A stretch of 64,000 bases of DNA from Conyzicola nivalis_A (GTDB lineage Bacteria; Actinomycetota; Actinomycetes; Actinomycetales; Microbacteriaceae), in the NCBI RefSeq assembly GCF_040548875.1, contig NZ_JBEPSJ010000001.1, positions 1,426,001 through 1,490,000 on the forward strand, read 5' to 3'. This document shows positions 31,475 to 39,773 of the stretch, in pieces. The position numbers were made by a program, and so were the translations under genes. Below the pieces are notes generated by a model, which made no database searches, had not been told where the DNA came from, and worked only from the letters and a program-made list of their open reading frames with translations. The stretch's first letter is position 1. Each line of letters opens with the position of its first letter.

Positions 31475-32748
31475 GCGCCGCGACCTCGGCCGCATCCGCC
31501 ATCGACCTCTCGAAGCGCGACCTCACCCTCGACATCGCGCGGGTCTTCTGCGTCGTGCTGGTCGTCGTGATCCACCTGCTGATGCTCGGCGTCGGTTTCG
31601 ACGACTCGGGCGCGCTGCTCGTCACCCGGCCGCTCGAGGAGCAGCCGTGGTTCGCCTACGCGACCTGGGCCGGCCAGATCATGCCGCTGTTCTTCGTCGT
31701 CGGCGGCTTCGCCAGCCTCACCGCCCGGCGCAGCCTGAACCGGCGCGGCGGCGGCGCGTCGCAGTACGTGCGCAACCGGGTGCTGCGCCTCGCCCAGCCC
31801 GCCTTCCCCCTGTTCGTGTTCTACGTCGTCGTCATCGGCGCGGCCCGGCTGATCGGCGTCGACCCGCAGCTGCTCGACGTCGTCATCGTCGGCGCCGGAC
31901 TGCCGCTGTGGTTCCTCGCCGCCTACACGCTGTGCCAGGCGTTCGTACCGACGATGGCCGGATGGCACGCCAGAGCGCCGAGAGCCACCCTCGTCGTGCT
32001 GCTCGCCGGCGCGATCGCCGTCGACACCCTGCGCTACACGACGGGCGTCACCGAGATCGGCCTCGCCAACCTGTTGTTCGTCTGGCTGCTGATCCAGCAG
32101 ATCGGATTCTGGTACGCCGACGGCTGGTTCTCGGCACGCCCGAAGTGGCAGCTCGTGACCATCGCCCTGCTGGCCTACGCGAGCCTGCTGCCGCTGACCG
32201 TGATCGGCCCGTACAGCGACGACATGCTCACCAACCTCAACCCGCCGACGCTGCCGCTCGTCGCCCTCGCCCTGGCGCAGGCCTGTGTGCTGCGGCTGCT
32301 GCGTCCGGTGCTCGCCGCGCTGATGAACACGCACGCGGCACGCGCCGCGGTGTTCGTCGTCGGAACCCGGCTGATGACCATCTACCTCTGGCACCTGCCG
32401 CTCATCATCGCCCTCTCCGGTCTCGCCCTGCTCGTGCCCGGCGCGAGCCCCAGCCCCGGCAGCGAGGCCTGGTGGCTGACCCGCCCGGTGTTCTTCGTCG
32501 TCGTCGCGATCGCCCTGTTCGGGCTGTCGTTCCTCGTCGCCCGCTGGGAGGCGCCGCGCGAGGTGGGCGCGACTCCGCCCGGCCCGGTCGTGGGCGTCGC
32601 CGCGTTCCTCACCTTCCTGCCGGCGTTCTGCGTGATGCAGTGGTTCCTCGACCTGCCGTTCGCGATCCTCGGCGCGCTCAGCCTCGGCGCCGCGATCCTG
32701 CTCCTCGGCCGCTGGCCCGCGCGACGTCTCGTGGAGGTGCCGGCGTGA
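31471..32748 (+). CDS. Acyltransferase family 3 membrane protein
   Basis: 425 residues with about ten membrane helices. DIARVFCVVLVVVIHLLMLGVG at the start has the family His (VIH) in TM1; MPLFFVVGGFASLTARRSL and RVLRLAQPAFPLF follow. These enzymes O-acylate sugars or lipids of the envelope using acyl-CoA from the cytoplasm. ATG 31471 has GGGAG 7 nt upstream. The stop overlaps the GTG of the serine hydrolase gene (GTGA), so both are cotranslated, perhaps adding and removing acyl groups. Confidence 0.9.
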   Translation: MSAATSAASAIDLSKRDLTLDIARVFCVVLVVVIHLLMLGVGFDDSGALLVTRPLEEQPWFAYATWAGQIMPLFFVVGGFASLTARRSLNRRGGGASQYVRNRVLRLAQPAFPLFVFYVVVIGAARLIGVDPQLLDVVIVGAGLPLWFLAAYTLCQAFVPTMAGWHARAPRATLVVLLAGAIAVDTLRYTTGVTEIGLANLLFVWLLIQQIGFWYADGWFSARPKWQLVTIALLAYASLLPLTVIGPYSDDMLTNLNPPTLPLVALALAQACVLRLLRPVLAALMNTHAARAAVFVVGTRLMTIYLWHLPLIIALSGLALLVPGASPSPGSEAWWLTRPVFFVVVAIALFGLSFLVARWEAPREVGATPPGPVVGVAAFLTFLPAFCVMQWFLDLPFAILGALSLGAAILLLGRWPARRLVEVPA

Positions 32749-34175
32749 GGTTTCCGCGCAGCGCTCCCGAGCAGCAGGGCGTCTCGTCGCGGGCGATCGA
32801 GCGCCTGATCGACGCGCTCGAGTCGGGCCCGCCGAGCGTGCACAGCATGATGCTCGTGCGCCACGGGCACGTGATCGCCGAGGGATGGTGGGCGCCGTAC
32901 CGCCGGTCGCATCCGCACTCCCTGTTCTCGATCAGCAAGAGCTTCACCTCCACCGCCGTCGGCTTCGCGATCGAGGAGGGCCTGCTCACCCTCGACGACG
33001 CCGTCGTCGACCTGCTCCCCGACGACCTGCCCGAGGTGGTGAGCGACAACCTCGCTGCGATGCGGCTGCGCCACCTGCTCACCATGACCACGGGCCACAC
33101 GTTCGACACCGTCACCCTGCTGAACGAGCGCGAGCAGAACTGGTCGCGCCTGTTCCTCGCCCTGCCCGTCGACGCCGCTCCGGGCAGCACCTTCGTCTAC
33201 AACACCGGCGCCAGCTACCTGCTCTCGGCGATCGTGCAGCGGCTCACGGGCGAGCGGCTGCTCGACTACCTCACGCCCCGACTGCTCGAACCGCTCGGCA
33301 TAGCGGATGCCGCGTGGGAGCAGTGCCCCCGCGGCGTCGACGTGGGCGGCTGGGGCCTGAGCATCACGACCGAGGACATCGCCGCCTTCGGCCACACCTA
33401 CCTGCGCGGCGGGGTGTGGAACGACCGACAGGTGGTACCCGCGCACTGGGCGGTCGAGGCGACGCGGCTGCAGGTGCCCAACGGCGACTTCGGCGGAGTC
33501 GACGACAACTCGCACGGCTACGGCTACCAGTTCTGGCTGAACCGACACGGCAGCTACCGCGCCGACGGCGCGTTCGGGCAGTTGTCGATCGCCTTCCCCG
33601 AACAGGACGCCCTGCTCCTGCTCACCGGCGGGGTCGCAGACGCCCAGCGCGACCTCGACATCGTCTGGGAGCACTTGCTGCCGGTGCTCGGAGCGCGTGA
33701 GCTGCCGGCGGATGCGACCGCGGCCGCACGGCTCGCCCGACGGCTCGAGACGCTGCGGCTCCCCCTGCCGGTCGGCGACGACACTGCGCCGATCGCCGCG
33801 CGAGTCGACGGCACGACGTATGCCCTGGCCCGCAACAGCGCCGGCCTGCGCACGGTCGCGCTCGAGACCCGACCGGACTGCACCCGGCTGACCATCGTCG
33901 ACGCCGGCGGCACGCACGTGGTCGACTGCGGCCGCGGCGAGTGGACCACCGGCACAAGCTCCCTGCTCGGCAACCACGACGCACCGGTAGCGAGCGCGGG
34001 CACCTGGTCCGACGACTCGTCGTTTCTCGCGACGGTCTACTTCACCGAGACGCCCTTCGCCGTCACCGTCTCCCTCGACTTCCTGGGCGACGGGCGCGAG
34101 GTGACCGTGACGGTGGACCAGAACGTGTCGTTCGAGCCGACCCGGCTGCTGCACACGATCGGTCACGCGCTGTAG
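32745..34175 (+). CDS. Serine hydrolase, beta-lactamase class C family
   Basis: 476 residues. SxxK as SISKS (about residues 63-67) and YxN as YNTGA give the Ser-Lys-Tyr catalytic set of class C beta-lactamase-like esterases and DD-peptidases. A C-terminal domain of about 130 residues (IAARVDGTTYALARNSAGLRTVALETRPDCTRLTIV...) is an added beta-rich lipocalin-like module. No signal peptide is seen, so it may act inside the cell. The GTG start overlaps the acyltransferase stop by 4 bp. Confidence 0.88.
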   Translation: MRFPRSAPEQQGVSSRAIERLIDALESGPPSVHSMMLVRHGHVIAEGWWAPYRRSHPHSLFSISKSFTSTAVGFAIEEGLLTLDDAVVDLLPDDLPEVVSDNLAAMRLRHLLTMTTGHTFDTVTLLNEREQNWSRLFLALPVDAAPGSTFVYNTGASYLLSAIVQRLTGERLLDYLTPRLLEPLGIADAAWEQCPRGVDVGGWGLSITTEDIAAFGHTYLRGGVWNDRQVVPAHWAVEATRLQVPNGDFGGVDDNSHGYGYQFWLNRHGSYRADGAFGQLSIAFPEQDALLLLTGGVADAQRDLDIVWEHLLPVLGARELPADATAAARLARRLETLRLPLPVGDDTAPIAARVDGTTYALARNSAGLRTVALETRPDCTRLTIVDAGGTHVVDCGRGEWTTGTSSLLGNHDAPVASAGTWSDDSSFLATVYFTETPFAVTVSLDFLGDGREVTVTVDQNVSFEPTRLLHTIGHAL

Positions 34176-34319
34176 GTCGTACGTTCACCGTAGGTTTCTG
34201 AGCAATGCGGAATAAGCGCGCACCGAGAGTGCTTGGCCTCTAGAGACGAACGATCCGCGTGGATTTCGCCGCGGCATCCGCTCATTCCCTTTTTGAACTA
34301 CTGCACGACAGGACCGACT
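34176..34319. other. Short spacer, promoter region of the DHA2 gene
   Basis: No repeat or clear -10/-35 pair stands out. AGGA at 34310-34313 is the only Shine-Dalgarno-like element. Confidence 0.4.
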
Positions 34320-35801
34320 TTGTCAGAAACCACCACAGCCAGCGTCTCCGCAGCCGAGGCTGCAGAGAACGAAGACAAGCGGATCGGCGCGCGCAATACG
34401 CTCGCGATCACGATTCTGCTCGTATCCACTTTCGTCGTGATCCTCAACGAGACCATCATGAGCGTCGCGATCCCGCACCTCATGGACGACCTCGGCATCG
34501 AGGCGGGCGCCGCGCAGTGGCTCACCACAGCGTTCCTGCTCACGATGGCGATCGTCATCCCGATCACGGGCTTCCTGCTGCAGCGCTTCACGACGCGGTC
34601 GATCTTCATCGCCGCGATGTCGCTGTTCAGCGCCGGAACGCTCATCGCCGCCGTCGCCCCCGGCTTCGAGGTACTGCTCGTCGGCCGCGTCGTGCAGGCC
34701 TCCGGCACGGCGATCATGATCCCGCTGCTGTTCACGACCGTGCTCACGCTGGTTCCCGAGCGTTCGCGCGGGCGCGTCATGGGCAACATCTCCATCGTGA
34801 TCTCGGTGGCCCCCGCGATCGGCCCGACGCTCTCCGGCCTCATCCTCAGCGTGCTCGACTGGCGCTGGATGTTCATTCTCGTGCTGCCGATCGCCGTCAT
34901 CGCGCTCGTGCTCGGCGCGATCCGCATCCCGAACGTCAGCGAGCCGCGCAAGACCCCGCTCGACATGGTGTCGGTCGTGCTGTCGGCCATCGGCTTCGGC
35001 GGGCTCGTCTACGGGCTCAGCAACCTCGGCGAGGTCGAGGGCGGAATCTCCTCGGTCTCCGGCTGGGCGCCGCTCGCCGTCGGAGCCCTGGGCCTCGCCC
35101 TGTTCGTGCTGCGTCAGCTGCGACTGCAGCGCAAGGACATCGCGCTGCTCGACCTGCGCACCTTCCGCTCGCGCGGCTTCTCGCTGTCGATCGGCATGAT
35201 CATGATCAGCATGGTCGCCCTGTTCGGCACGATTATCCTGCTGCCGATCTACACCCAGAGTGTGCTCGGGCTCGACGCGTTGACCACCGGCCTGCTGCTT
35301 CTTCCGGGCGGGCTCGTGATGGGCCTGCTCGCGCCCTTCGTCGGCCGCTTCTACGACAAGCACGGCCCCCGGGTGCTGCTCGTGCCCGGGACGATCATCG
35401 TCAGCGGAGCGCTCTGGTTCATGACCATGCTCGGCGAGAACAGCGTCATCTGGATGGTGCTGGCCGCTCACGTCACCCTCAGCATCGGCCTCGCGCTGCT
35501 CTTCACCCCGTTGTTCACCGCCGGCCTCGCGTCGCTCAAGCCGGCGATGTACTCGCACGGCAGCGCCATCGTCAGCACGGTCCAGCAGCTCGCCGGTGCT
35601 GTCGGCATCGCGGTGTTCGTCACTGTCATGACCGCACGGGTCACCGCGCTGGAGGGCCAGATGTCGGTCGTCGGAGCGACGGCAGAGGGCATCCACTCCG
35701 CGTTCGTCTACGGGGCGGTCATCTCACTGGTCGCGATCCCGATCGCGTTCTTCATCCGCAAGCCGGCGTCGAACGGTGTCGACGCGCCCGTGGGTCACTA
35801 G
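34320..35801 (+). CDS. DHA2 family MFS multidrug exporter
   Basis: 493 residues, about 14 membrane segments. ILNETIMSVAIPHLMDDLGIEAGAAQWLTTAFLLTMAIVIPITGFLLQRF is TM1-TM2 of DHA2 exporters; GRVVQASGTAIMIPLLFTTVLTLVPERSRGRVMG is the antiporter motif C neighbourhood. Likely drug/H+ antiport. TTG 34320 (LSETTTASV) is chosen for AGGACCGAC upstream and because the residues before it look untranslated; an in-frame start at 34233 is possible. Confidence 0.88.
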   Translation: MSETTTASVSAAEAAENEDKRIGARNTLAITILLVSTFVVILNETIMSVAIPHLMDDLGIEAGAAQWLTTAFLLTMAIVIPITGFLLQRFTTRSIFIAAMSLFSAGTLIAAVAPGFEVLLVGRVVQASGTAIMIPLLFTTVLTLVPERSRGRVMGNISIVISVAPAIGPTLSGLILSVLDWRWMFILVLPIAVIALVLGAIRIPNVSEPRKTPLDMVSVVLSAIGFGGLVYGLSNLGEVEGGISSVSGWAPLAVGALGLALFVLRQLRLQRKDIALLDLRTFRSRGFSLSIGMIMISMVALFGTIILLPIYTQSVLGLDALTTGLLLLPGGLVMGLLAPFVGRFYDKHGPRVLLVPGTIIVSGALWFMTMLGENSVIWMVLAAHVTLSIGLALLFTPLFTAGLASLKPAMYSHGSAIVSTVQQLAGAVGIAVFVTVMTARVTALEGQMSVVGATAEGIHSAFVYGAVISLVAIPIAFFIRKPASNGVDAPVGH

Positions 35802-35827
35802 TCGCGGGTTCGCGCGGTGCTTTTTCG

Positions 35828-35857
35828 CTTCCGCTGCCGAACATTCGGCAGCGGAAG
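35828..35857. terminator. Perfect 14 bp hairpin between convergent genes
   Basis: CTTCCGCTGCCGAA (35828-35841) and TTCGGCAGCGGAAG (35844-35857) pair perfectly around a 2 nt loop; a T-run (35820-35825) precedes it. Probably a bidirectional transcription stop. Confidence 0.85.
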
Positions 35858-35897
35858 TGAATGGCAGTCGCGGGACCGGCGCGGCATCGTTACCAGG

Positions 35898-36230
35898 TCA
35901 GGAGAGATCGACCCTGCGGCCGATGCCGAATTCCTCGGCCTCGTCGTCGGTGACGACCGCGTAGACACCGGCGGGAACGCCCGGCAGGTCGGCGATGCGT
36001 GCCGCTACGGCGAGCAGTCGGTCTTCGGATGCCGCGTTGATGAGAAACACGTACACCTCGCCGAACTCGCCGCCGTCGTCGTACAGGGCGGCCTCACCGC
36101 GCTCGTCGACCTCCGTGATGTAGTCCATGACCTCGTCGATCCACGGGAACGGGTCCTCCCCCTCGGGAAGCCCGATGAGCGGGGTCAGCGGAACGTGGAT
36201 TTCGACGACGGTGTTCGAGCTATCGGAAAT
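35898..36230 (-). CDS. Hypothetical acidic protein with apparent ATT start
   Basis: 110 residues if started at ATT 36230, which has a near-ideal GAGGAGG 5 nt upstream and a TAGGCT -10 at 36261-36256. The coding-like sequence (EIHVPLTPLIGLPEGEDPFPWIDEVMDYITEVDERGEAALYDD) runs unbroken through the first ATG at 36128, and no ATG, GTG or TTG occurs in frame before it. Very acidic. YVFLINAASEDRLLAVAARIADLPGVPAGVYAVVTDDE suggests a small alpha/beta fold. No family recognised. Confidence 0.72.
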   Translation of the reverse strand: MSDSSNTVVEIHVPLTPLIGLPEGEDPFPWIDEVMDYITEVDERGEAALYDDGGEFGEVYVFLINAASEDRLLAVAARIADLPGVPAGVYAVVTDDEAEEFGIGRRVDLS

Positions 36231-36255
36231 GGTGGCCTCCTCGGGTGCGCGTTCA

Positions 36256-36261
36256 AGCCTA
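36256..36261 (-). promoter_or_regulatory. -10 hexamer TAGGCT for the ATT-start gene
   Basis: TAGGCT on the minus strand; predicted transcription start about 19 nt upstream of the ATT codon, leaving room for GAGGAGG. Confidence 0.45.
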
Positions 36262-36319
36262 GGCCTTCGGTCCGCGGGCCAGAATCCCCCGGCACGGCGC
36301 CGGTGTCGGCGGCGTCCCG

Positions 36320-36325
36320 TAGCCT
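36320..36325 (+). promoter_or_regulatory. -10 hexamer TAGCCT before leaderless uORF
   Basis: TAGCCT ends 7 nt before ATG 36333. Confidence 0.45.
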
Positions 36326-36332
36326 CGACCGC

Positions 36333-36359
36333 ATGGGGGCATATTCATGGGCGCGATGA
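36333..36359 (+). CDS. Putative 8-residue leader peptide (uORF)
   Basis: Encodes MGAYSWAR; its TGA (36357-36359) overlaps the ATG at 36356 of the AlkC-like gene. The start sits 7 nt after TAGCCT, as in leaderless messages. The alternative is that the main gene starts at ATG 36347 after a short leader. Confidence 0.35.
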   Translation: MGAYSWAR

Positions 36360-37438
36360 ACGAACTGATCGATGCGGATGCCGTGGCCCGCCTTCGCGGG
36401 CACGTCGCGTCCGCAGCGCCCGGGCTCGACCTCGCACGTCTCGCCGCCGTCGGCGGCGAGCTCGGCGACCTGTCGCTGCGCGAGAGGACCGACCTGGTCA
36501 GCGCCGCGCTGCTCGCAGACCTCCCCGCCGACTACCCCTCGACCGCGGCGATCGTGCGTCGCGCACTGGCCGATCCCGGTTTCGCCGGCTGGACCATGTG
36601 GCCCGTCGGAGAGACGGTCACGACCCTCGCCCTCGCCGACGCAGCGTACTTCGACGACGGCCTCGCGCTGCTGGCCGAGATCACCCCGCGCCTCACGTCG
36701 GAGTTCGCGATCCGTCGGATGCTCGAGGCCGACCTGCCGAGAGCGCTGCCCGTCGTGCTCGCGTGGACGAGGCATCCGAACGACCACGTCCGTCGCCTTG
36801 CGAGCGAGGGCACCCGCGCGTTCCTGCCGTGGGCTATCCGCGTGCGTTCGCTTCTGGCCGCACCCGACGCGACGCTGCCCATCCTCGACGCGCTGTACCG
36901 CGACGAGAGCGACTACGTTCGGCGTTCGGTCGCGAACCACCTCAACGATCTGGCCAGGCAGAACCCCGAGCTCGTCGTCGAGGTCGCGACCCGCTGGTCG
37001 GCCGAGCCCGACGAGAACACGGCCTGGGTCGTGCGGCACGGCCTGCGCACCCTCGTGAAGAAGGCGCATCCCGGCGCGCTCGGGCTGCTCGGATTCGCCC
37101 CCGTGTCGGTCGAGGTCGGCGCGCCCGTGCTGGTGTCGCCGACGGTCACCCTGCCCGGCGAGCTGGGGTTCAGCTTCCTGCTCACCAACACCGGGCAGAC
37201 TACCGAACGCATGGCCGTCGACTACGTCGTGCACTTCATGAAGAGCAATGGCAGCCAGGCGGAGAAGGTATTCAAGCTCACGGCCACCACGCTCGCGCCG
37301 GGCGAGAGCGTTACCCTCACCAAGAGACACGCGCTGCGCCAGATGACGACTCGCGTGCACTACGCCGGACGCCACACGCTCGAGCTGCAGGTCAACGGGG
37401 CGCGGCACACGCGCACCGACTTCGACGTGGTGCTGTGA
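36356..37438 (+). CDS. AlkC-like DNA alkylation repair protein with Ig-like C-terminus
   Basis: 360 residues. Roughly residues 1-245 are HEAT-like helical repeats (FAGWTMWPVGETVTTLALAD, RALPVVLAWTRHPNDHVRRLASEGTRAFLPWA, ILDALYRDESDYVRRSVANHLNDLARQNPELV) of the AlkC/AlkD superfamily, which removes alkylated bases. The last 110 residues (VSVEVGAPVLVSPTVTLPGELGFSFLLTNTG...) form an immunoglobulin-like domain, as in the AlkC branch. ATG 36356 begins inside the stop of a possible uORF. The next gene overlaps by 1 nt (TGATG). Confidence 0.85.
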   Translation: MNELIDADAVARLRGHVASAAPGLDLARLAAVGGELGDLSLRERTDLVSAALLADLPADYPSTAAIVRRALADPGFAGWTMWPVGETVTTLALADAAYFDDGLALLAEITPRLTSEFAIRRMLEADLPRALPVVLAWTRHPNDHVRRLASEGTRAFLPWAIRVRSLLAAPDATLPILDALYRDESDYVRRSVANHLNDLARQNPELVVEVATRWSAEPDENTAWVVRHGLRTLVKKAHPGALGLLGFAPVSVEVGAPVLVSPTVTLPGELGFSFLLTNTGQTTERMAVDYVVHFMKSNGSQAEKVFKLTATTLAPGESVTLTKRHALRQMTTRVHYAGRHTLELQVNGARHTRTDFDVVL

Positions 37439-38040
37439 TGGCGCTGCGCTTCGACGGACGCATCGCGGGCTTCGGCACCGCATCGGGCGTGCGCGTGGTC
37501 GTCGGCATGTGGCCGCGGTCGCCGCTCGGCAGCTTCGCCGACGTCATGCTCGAGCGCGCCGACGGGCACCGCGTGCTGCTCGCGCCGAGCGACGCGGTCG
37601 CCCGGTTCGTGTCTGAGACCTACACGTTCGACGAGGTACGCATCGTGCCCGTGCGGTACTCGCGCAGAAGCCGTGTGATCAGCGTCGAGGCGGGGCCGTT
37701 CGCCGCACGCTTCACGGTGGGCGGCATCTCCCCGCTCGGGCGGCTGCTGCGGATCGTTCCGCGCCGCCTCGCCACGAGCCCCGCCTGGCTGCGGCTCATC
37801 GACCCGGTCGCGCGCATCCTCGTGCCCGGGGCCCGCACAGCGGGCTCGGCCGGCGGCGGACGCCGCGAGTACTACGGAGTCACGTCGGCACGCGGCATCA
37901 CCGCGATCACGGCCACGTGGGAGGGCCACGACCTGGGGTACCTCACGCGCCTGCACCCGCCCGTACGGTTCGGGTTCGGCTCGGCTCCGGCGGCGCCGCA
38001 CATCGTCGAGGTCGTGACGACGATCATCGAGCGCGCGTAG
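37438..38040 (+). CDS. Conserved-looking protein coupled to the AlkC-like gene
   Basis: 200 residues, no family recognised. It starts at ATG 37438, overlapping the AlkC stop by one base, so translation is coupled. FADVMLERADGHRVLLAPSDAVARFVSETYTFDEVRIVPV and FTVGGISPLGRLLRIVPRRLATSPAWLRLIDPVARI give a beta-rich start and an amphipathic basic middle. No signal peptide or clear membrane helix. The tight coupling suggests a role with DNA alkylation repair, but this is inference. Confidence 0.75.
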   Translation: MALRFDGRIAGFGTASGVRVVVGMWPRSPLGSFADVMLERADGHRVLLAPSDAVARFVSETYTFDEVRIVPVRYSRRSRVISVEAGPFAARFTVGGISPLGRLLRIVPRRLATSPAWLRLIDPVARILVPGARTAGSAGGGRREYYGVTSARGITAITATWEGHDLGYLTRLHPPVRFGFGSAPAAPHIVEVVTTIIERA

Positions 38041-38197
38041 CCGGCGCGCGGCCGGTCGCCCGTCGCGCGGCCGAGCGTCAACGCACAATCTCCGCGAGCC
38101 GAAACCGGCCAAATGACGCCTTGAACCCAAGGGGCTCATCAGTCCGAAAACGGCTCACGAACATGTGTGATCCGCCGCAAACGCGTCGTGACGCACC

Positions 38198-39064
38198 CTA
38201 CGAGGGCACGACCCCGAACGCCCGTGCCAGCTTGTCGATCTTCTGCGCGCGTCCGAGGCGGGGAAGGTCGCTGCCGTCGCGGATGACCCGGCCGCGGGCC
38301 TCGAAGTCGTCGAGGAAGTCGCGCGCCCAGGCCACGTCGCTCTGGGTGGGGCTGATGACCTCGTTGATCACCGGCGTCTGCTCCGGGTCGAGGCAGAGCT
38401 TGCCCGTGAGTCCGAGGGCCACGGTCATCTGCGACTGCTCGCGGAGGATCGGATGGCTGCTGCCGACCGTGGGTCCGTCGATCGGGCCCGGGAGACCTCC
38501 GATGCGGCTGGCCACGACGAGTCGCGAACGCGGGTAGGCCATGGCGAGGTTGTCGGCGCTGGTTCCGGTGTCGCGACGGTAGTCGCCGCTGCCGAAAGCG
38601 AGCCGGAATGCTCCGCGGGCACGGGCGATCGACACCGCCTCCTCGATGCCCAGGGCGGATTCGATGAGCGCGAGCACGGGTGTGCGTCCGCCGAGCCGGT
38701 CGAAGGTCTCTGTGACGTCGGCGGGCGACTCGGTCTTGGCGAGCATCACGCCGCGCAGCCCCTGCGAGCCCGACAGCGCGTCGACGTCGTCGCTCCAGAA
38801 GTCGGTGGTGCGGTCGTTGATCCGCACCCAGCCGCTGCCGCCGTCGGCCAGCCAGGTGACGACGTCTTCGCGCGCCGTCGGCTTGAGCTTCGGGTCGACG
38901 GCGTCTTCGATGTCGAGAACTATCTGGTCTGCCCGGGATCGGGCTGCGACGTCGAACTGGTCGGTGCGTGTGGCGGAGACGAGCAGCCACGACCGGGCGA
39001 TTTCTGCCGGGATGGAGTCGCGTCGAGTGGTGGATTCGGGGGCGGAGGGCGTCGTTGTCATCAC
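38198..39064 (-). CDS. HpcH/HpaI aldolase, CitE-like CoA ester lyase
   Basis: 288 residues, TIM barrel of the citrate-lyase-beta family: SWLLVSATRTDQFDVAARSRADQIVLDIEDAVDP (residues 24-57, metal site E/D), GVMLAKTES, VLALIESALGIEEAVSIARA, RLAFGSGDYRRDTG. The P-A-T-R-P usually seen is SATRT here. Members cleave or form malyl-, citramalyl- or related CoA esters with Mg2+. Start GTG 39064 follows GATACT by 6 nt (leaderless); ATG 39061 is adjacent. Confidence 0.88.
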   Translation of the reverse strand: MMTTTPSAPESTTRRDSIPAEIARSWLLVSATRTDQFDVAARSRADQIVLDIEDAVDPKLKPTAREDVVTWLADGGSGWVRINDRTTDFWSDDVDALSGSQGLRGVMLAKTESPADVTETFDRLGGRTPVLALIESALGIEEAVSIARARGAFRLAFGSGDYRRDTGTSADNLAMAYPRSRLVVASRIGGLPGPIDGPTVGSSHPILREQSQMTVALGLTGKLCLDPEQTPVINEVISPTQSDVAWARDFLDDFEARGRVIRDGSDLPRLGRAQKIDKLARAFGVVPS

Positions 39065-39113
39065 CGCCAGAGTATCTTGCCCTCACTGCACGGCGGGGTT
39101 TCGTTCATTCTGG

Positions 39114-39695
39114 TTATGAATCGTCCCTGTCAATTCCGTACTCGATCGCGACGAGGCCGTCGTCGAAGGTCCCGGTGCGCAGCACCCTCAGCCGGGTGCC
39201 CGCGAACGTCGGAGGAAACACGCTGCGCCCGGCGCCGAGCACCGACGGCACGATCACGAGCCGCACGATGTCGACGAGGTCGGCCTCGAACAGCTCCTCG
39301 GTGAGTGTGAGGCTGCCCCACACGATGAGGTCGCCGTCGAGGTCCTCCTTCAGGCGCTCGATGGCCTCGGTCGCATTCTCGGAGATGACCATCGCCGGAT
39401 CGAAATCGCCCCACGGCGCAGACTCGAGCCTGCGCGAGAACACGATCTTGGGCAGCTCGTTGATGCGGGGCGCGAGGATCTCGTCTCTCGACGCGGGCCG
39501 CGGCCAGTAGTCGGCGAACATCCGGTAGGTGTTGGCACCGAGCACGATCGCGTCGACGGTCTCGAGGCGGGCTAGGGTCTCGTTGTCGATCTCGTCCGAT
39601 GGCATGACCTCACCCCGGAAGACGGTGAACTCGTTGTCGGCGTCGGCCGCGAAGCCGTCTGCGCTCACGAACTGCTGCACGATCAGTTGCCCCAC
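39114..39695 (-). CDS. Dihydrofolate reductase-like protein (RibD C-terminal domain)
   Basis: 193 residues. GQLIVQQFVSADGFAAD at the start, LETVDAIVLGANTYRMFADYWP, PKIVFSRRLESAPW and GDLIVWGSLTLTEELFEADLVDIVRLVIVPSVLGAGRSVFPP is the RibD-C/YwjB-like reductase fold, NADPH-dependent. GTG 39695 is chosen because GGAGG lies 5 nt upstream. It stands alone, so folate or riboflavin synthesis cannot be assumed. Confidence 0.88.
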   Translation of the reverse strand: MGQLIVQQFVSADGFAADADNEFTVFRGEVMPSDEIDNETLARLETVDAIVLGANTYRMFADYWPRPASRDEILAPRINELPKIVFSRRLESAPWGDFDPAMVISENATEAIERLKEDLDGDLIVWGSLTLTEELFEADLVDIVRLVIVPSVLGAGRSVFPPTFAGTRLRVLRTGTFDDGLVAIEYGIDRDDS

Positions 39696-39773
39696 GACGG
39701 CCTCCAATGACGACGTGTGTAGAACGCTACGCCGCGCCGCTCGGGGTCCACAAGCGGAGGAAGCCGCCGGTGT

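Noticed and set aside
38090..38160. Third member of the GATCTGCGCC inverted-repeat pair
   Set aside because: Only the loop-like part (TTTTCG..CTGA..GCCCC) resembles element 1; the arms are different and do not pair well.
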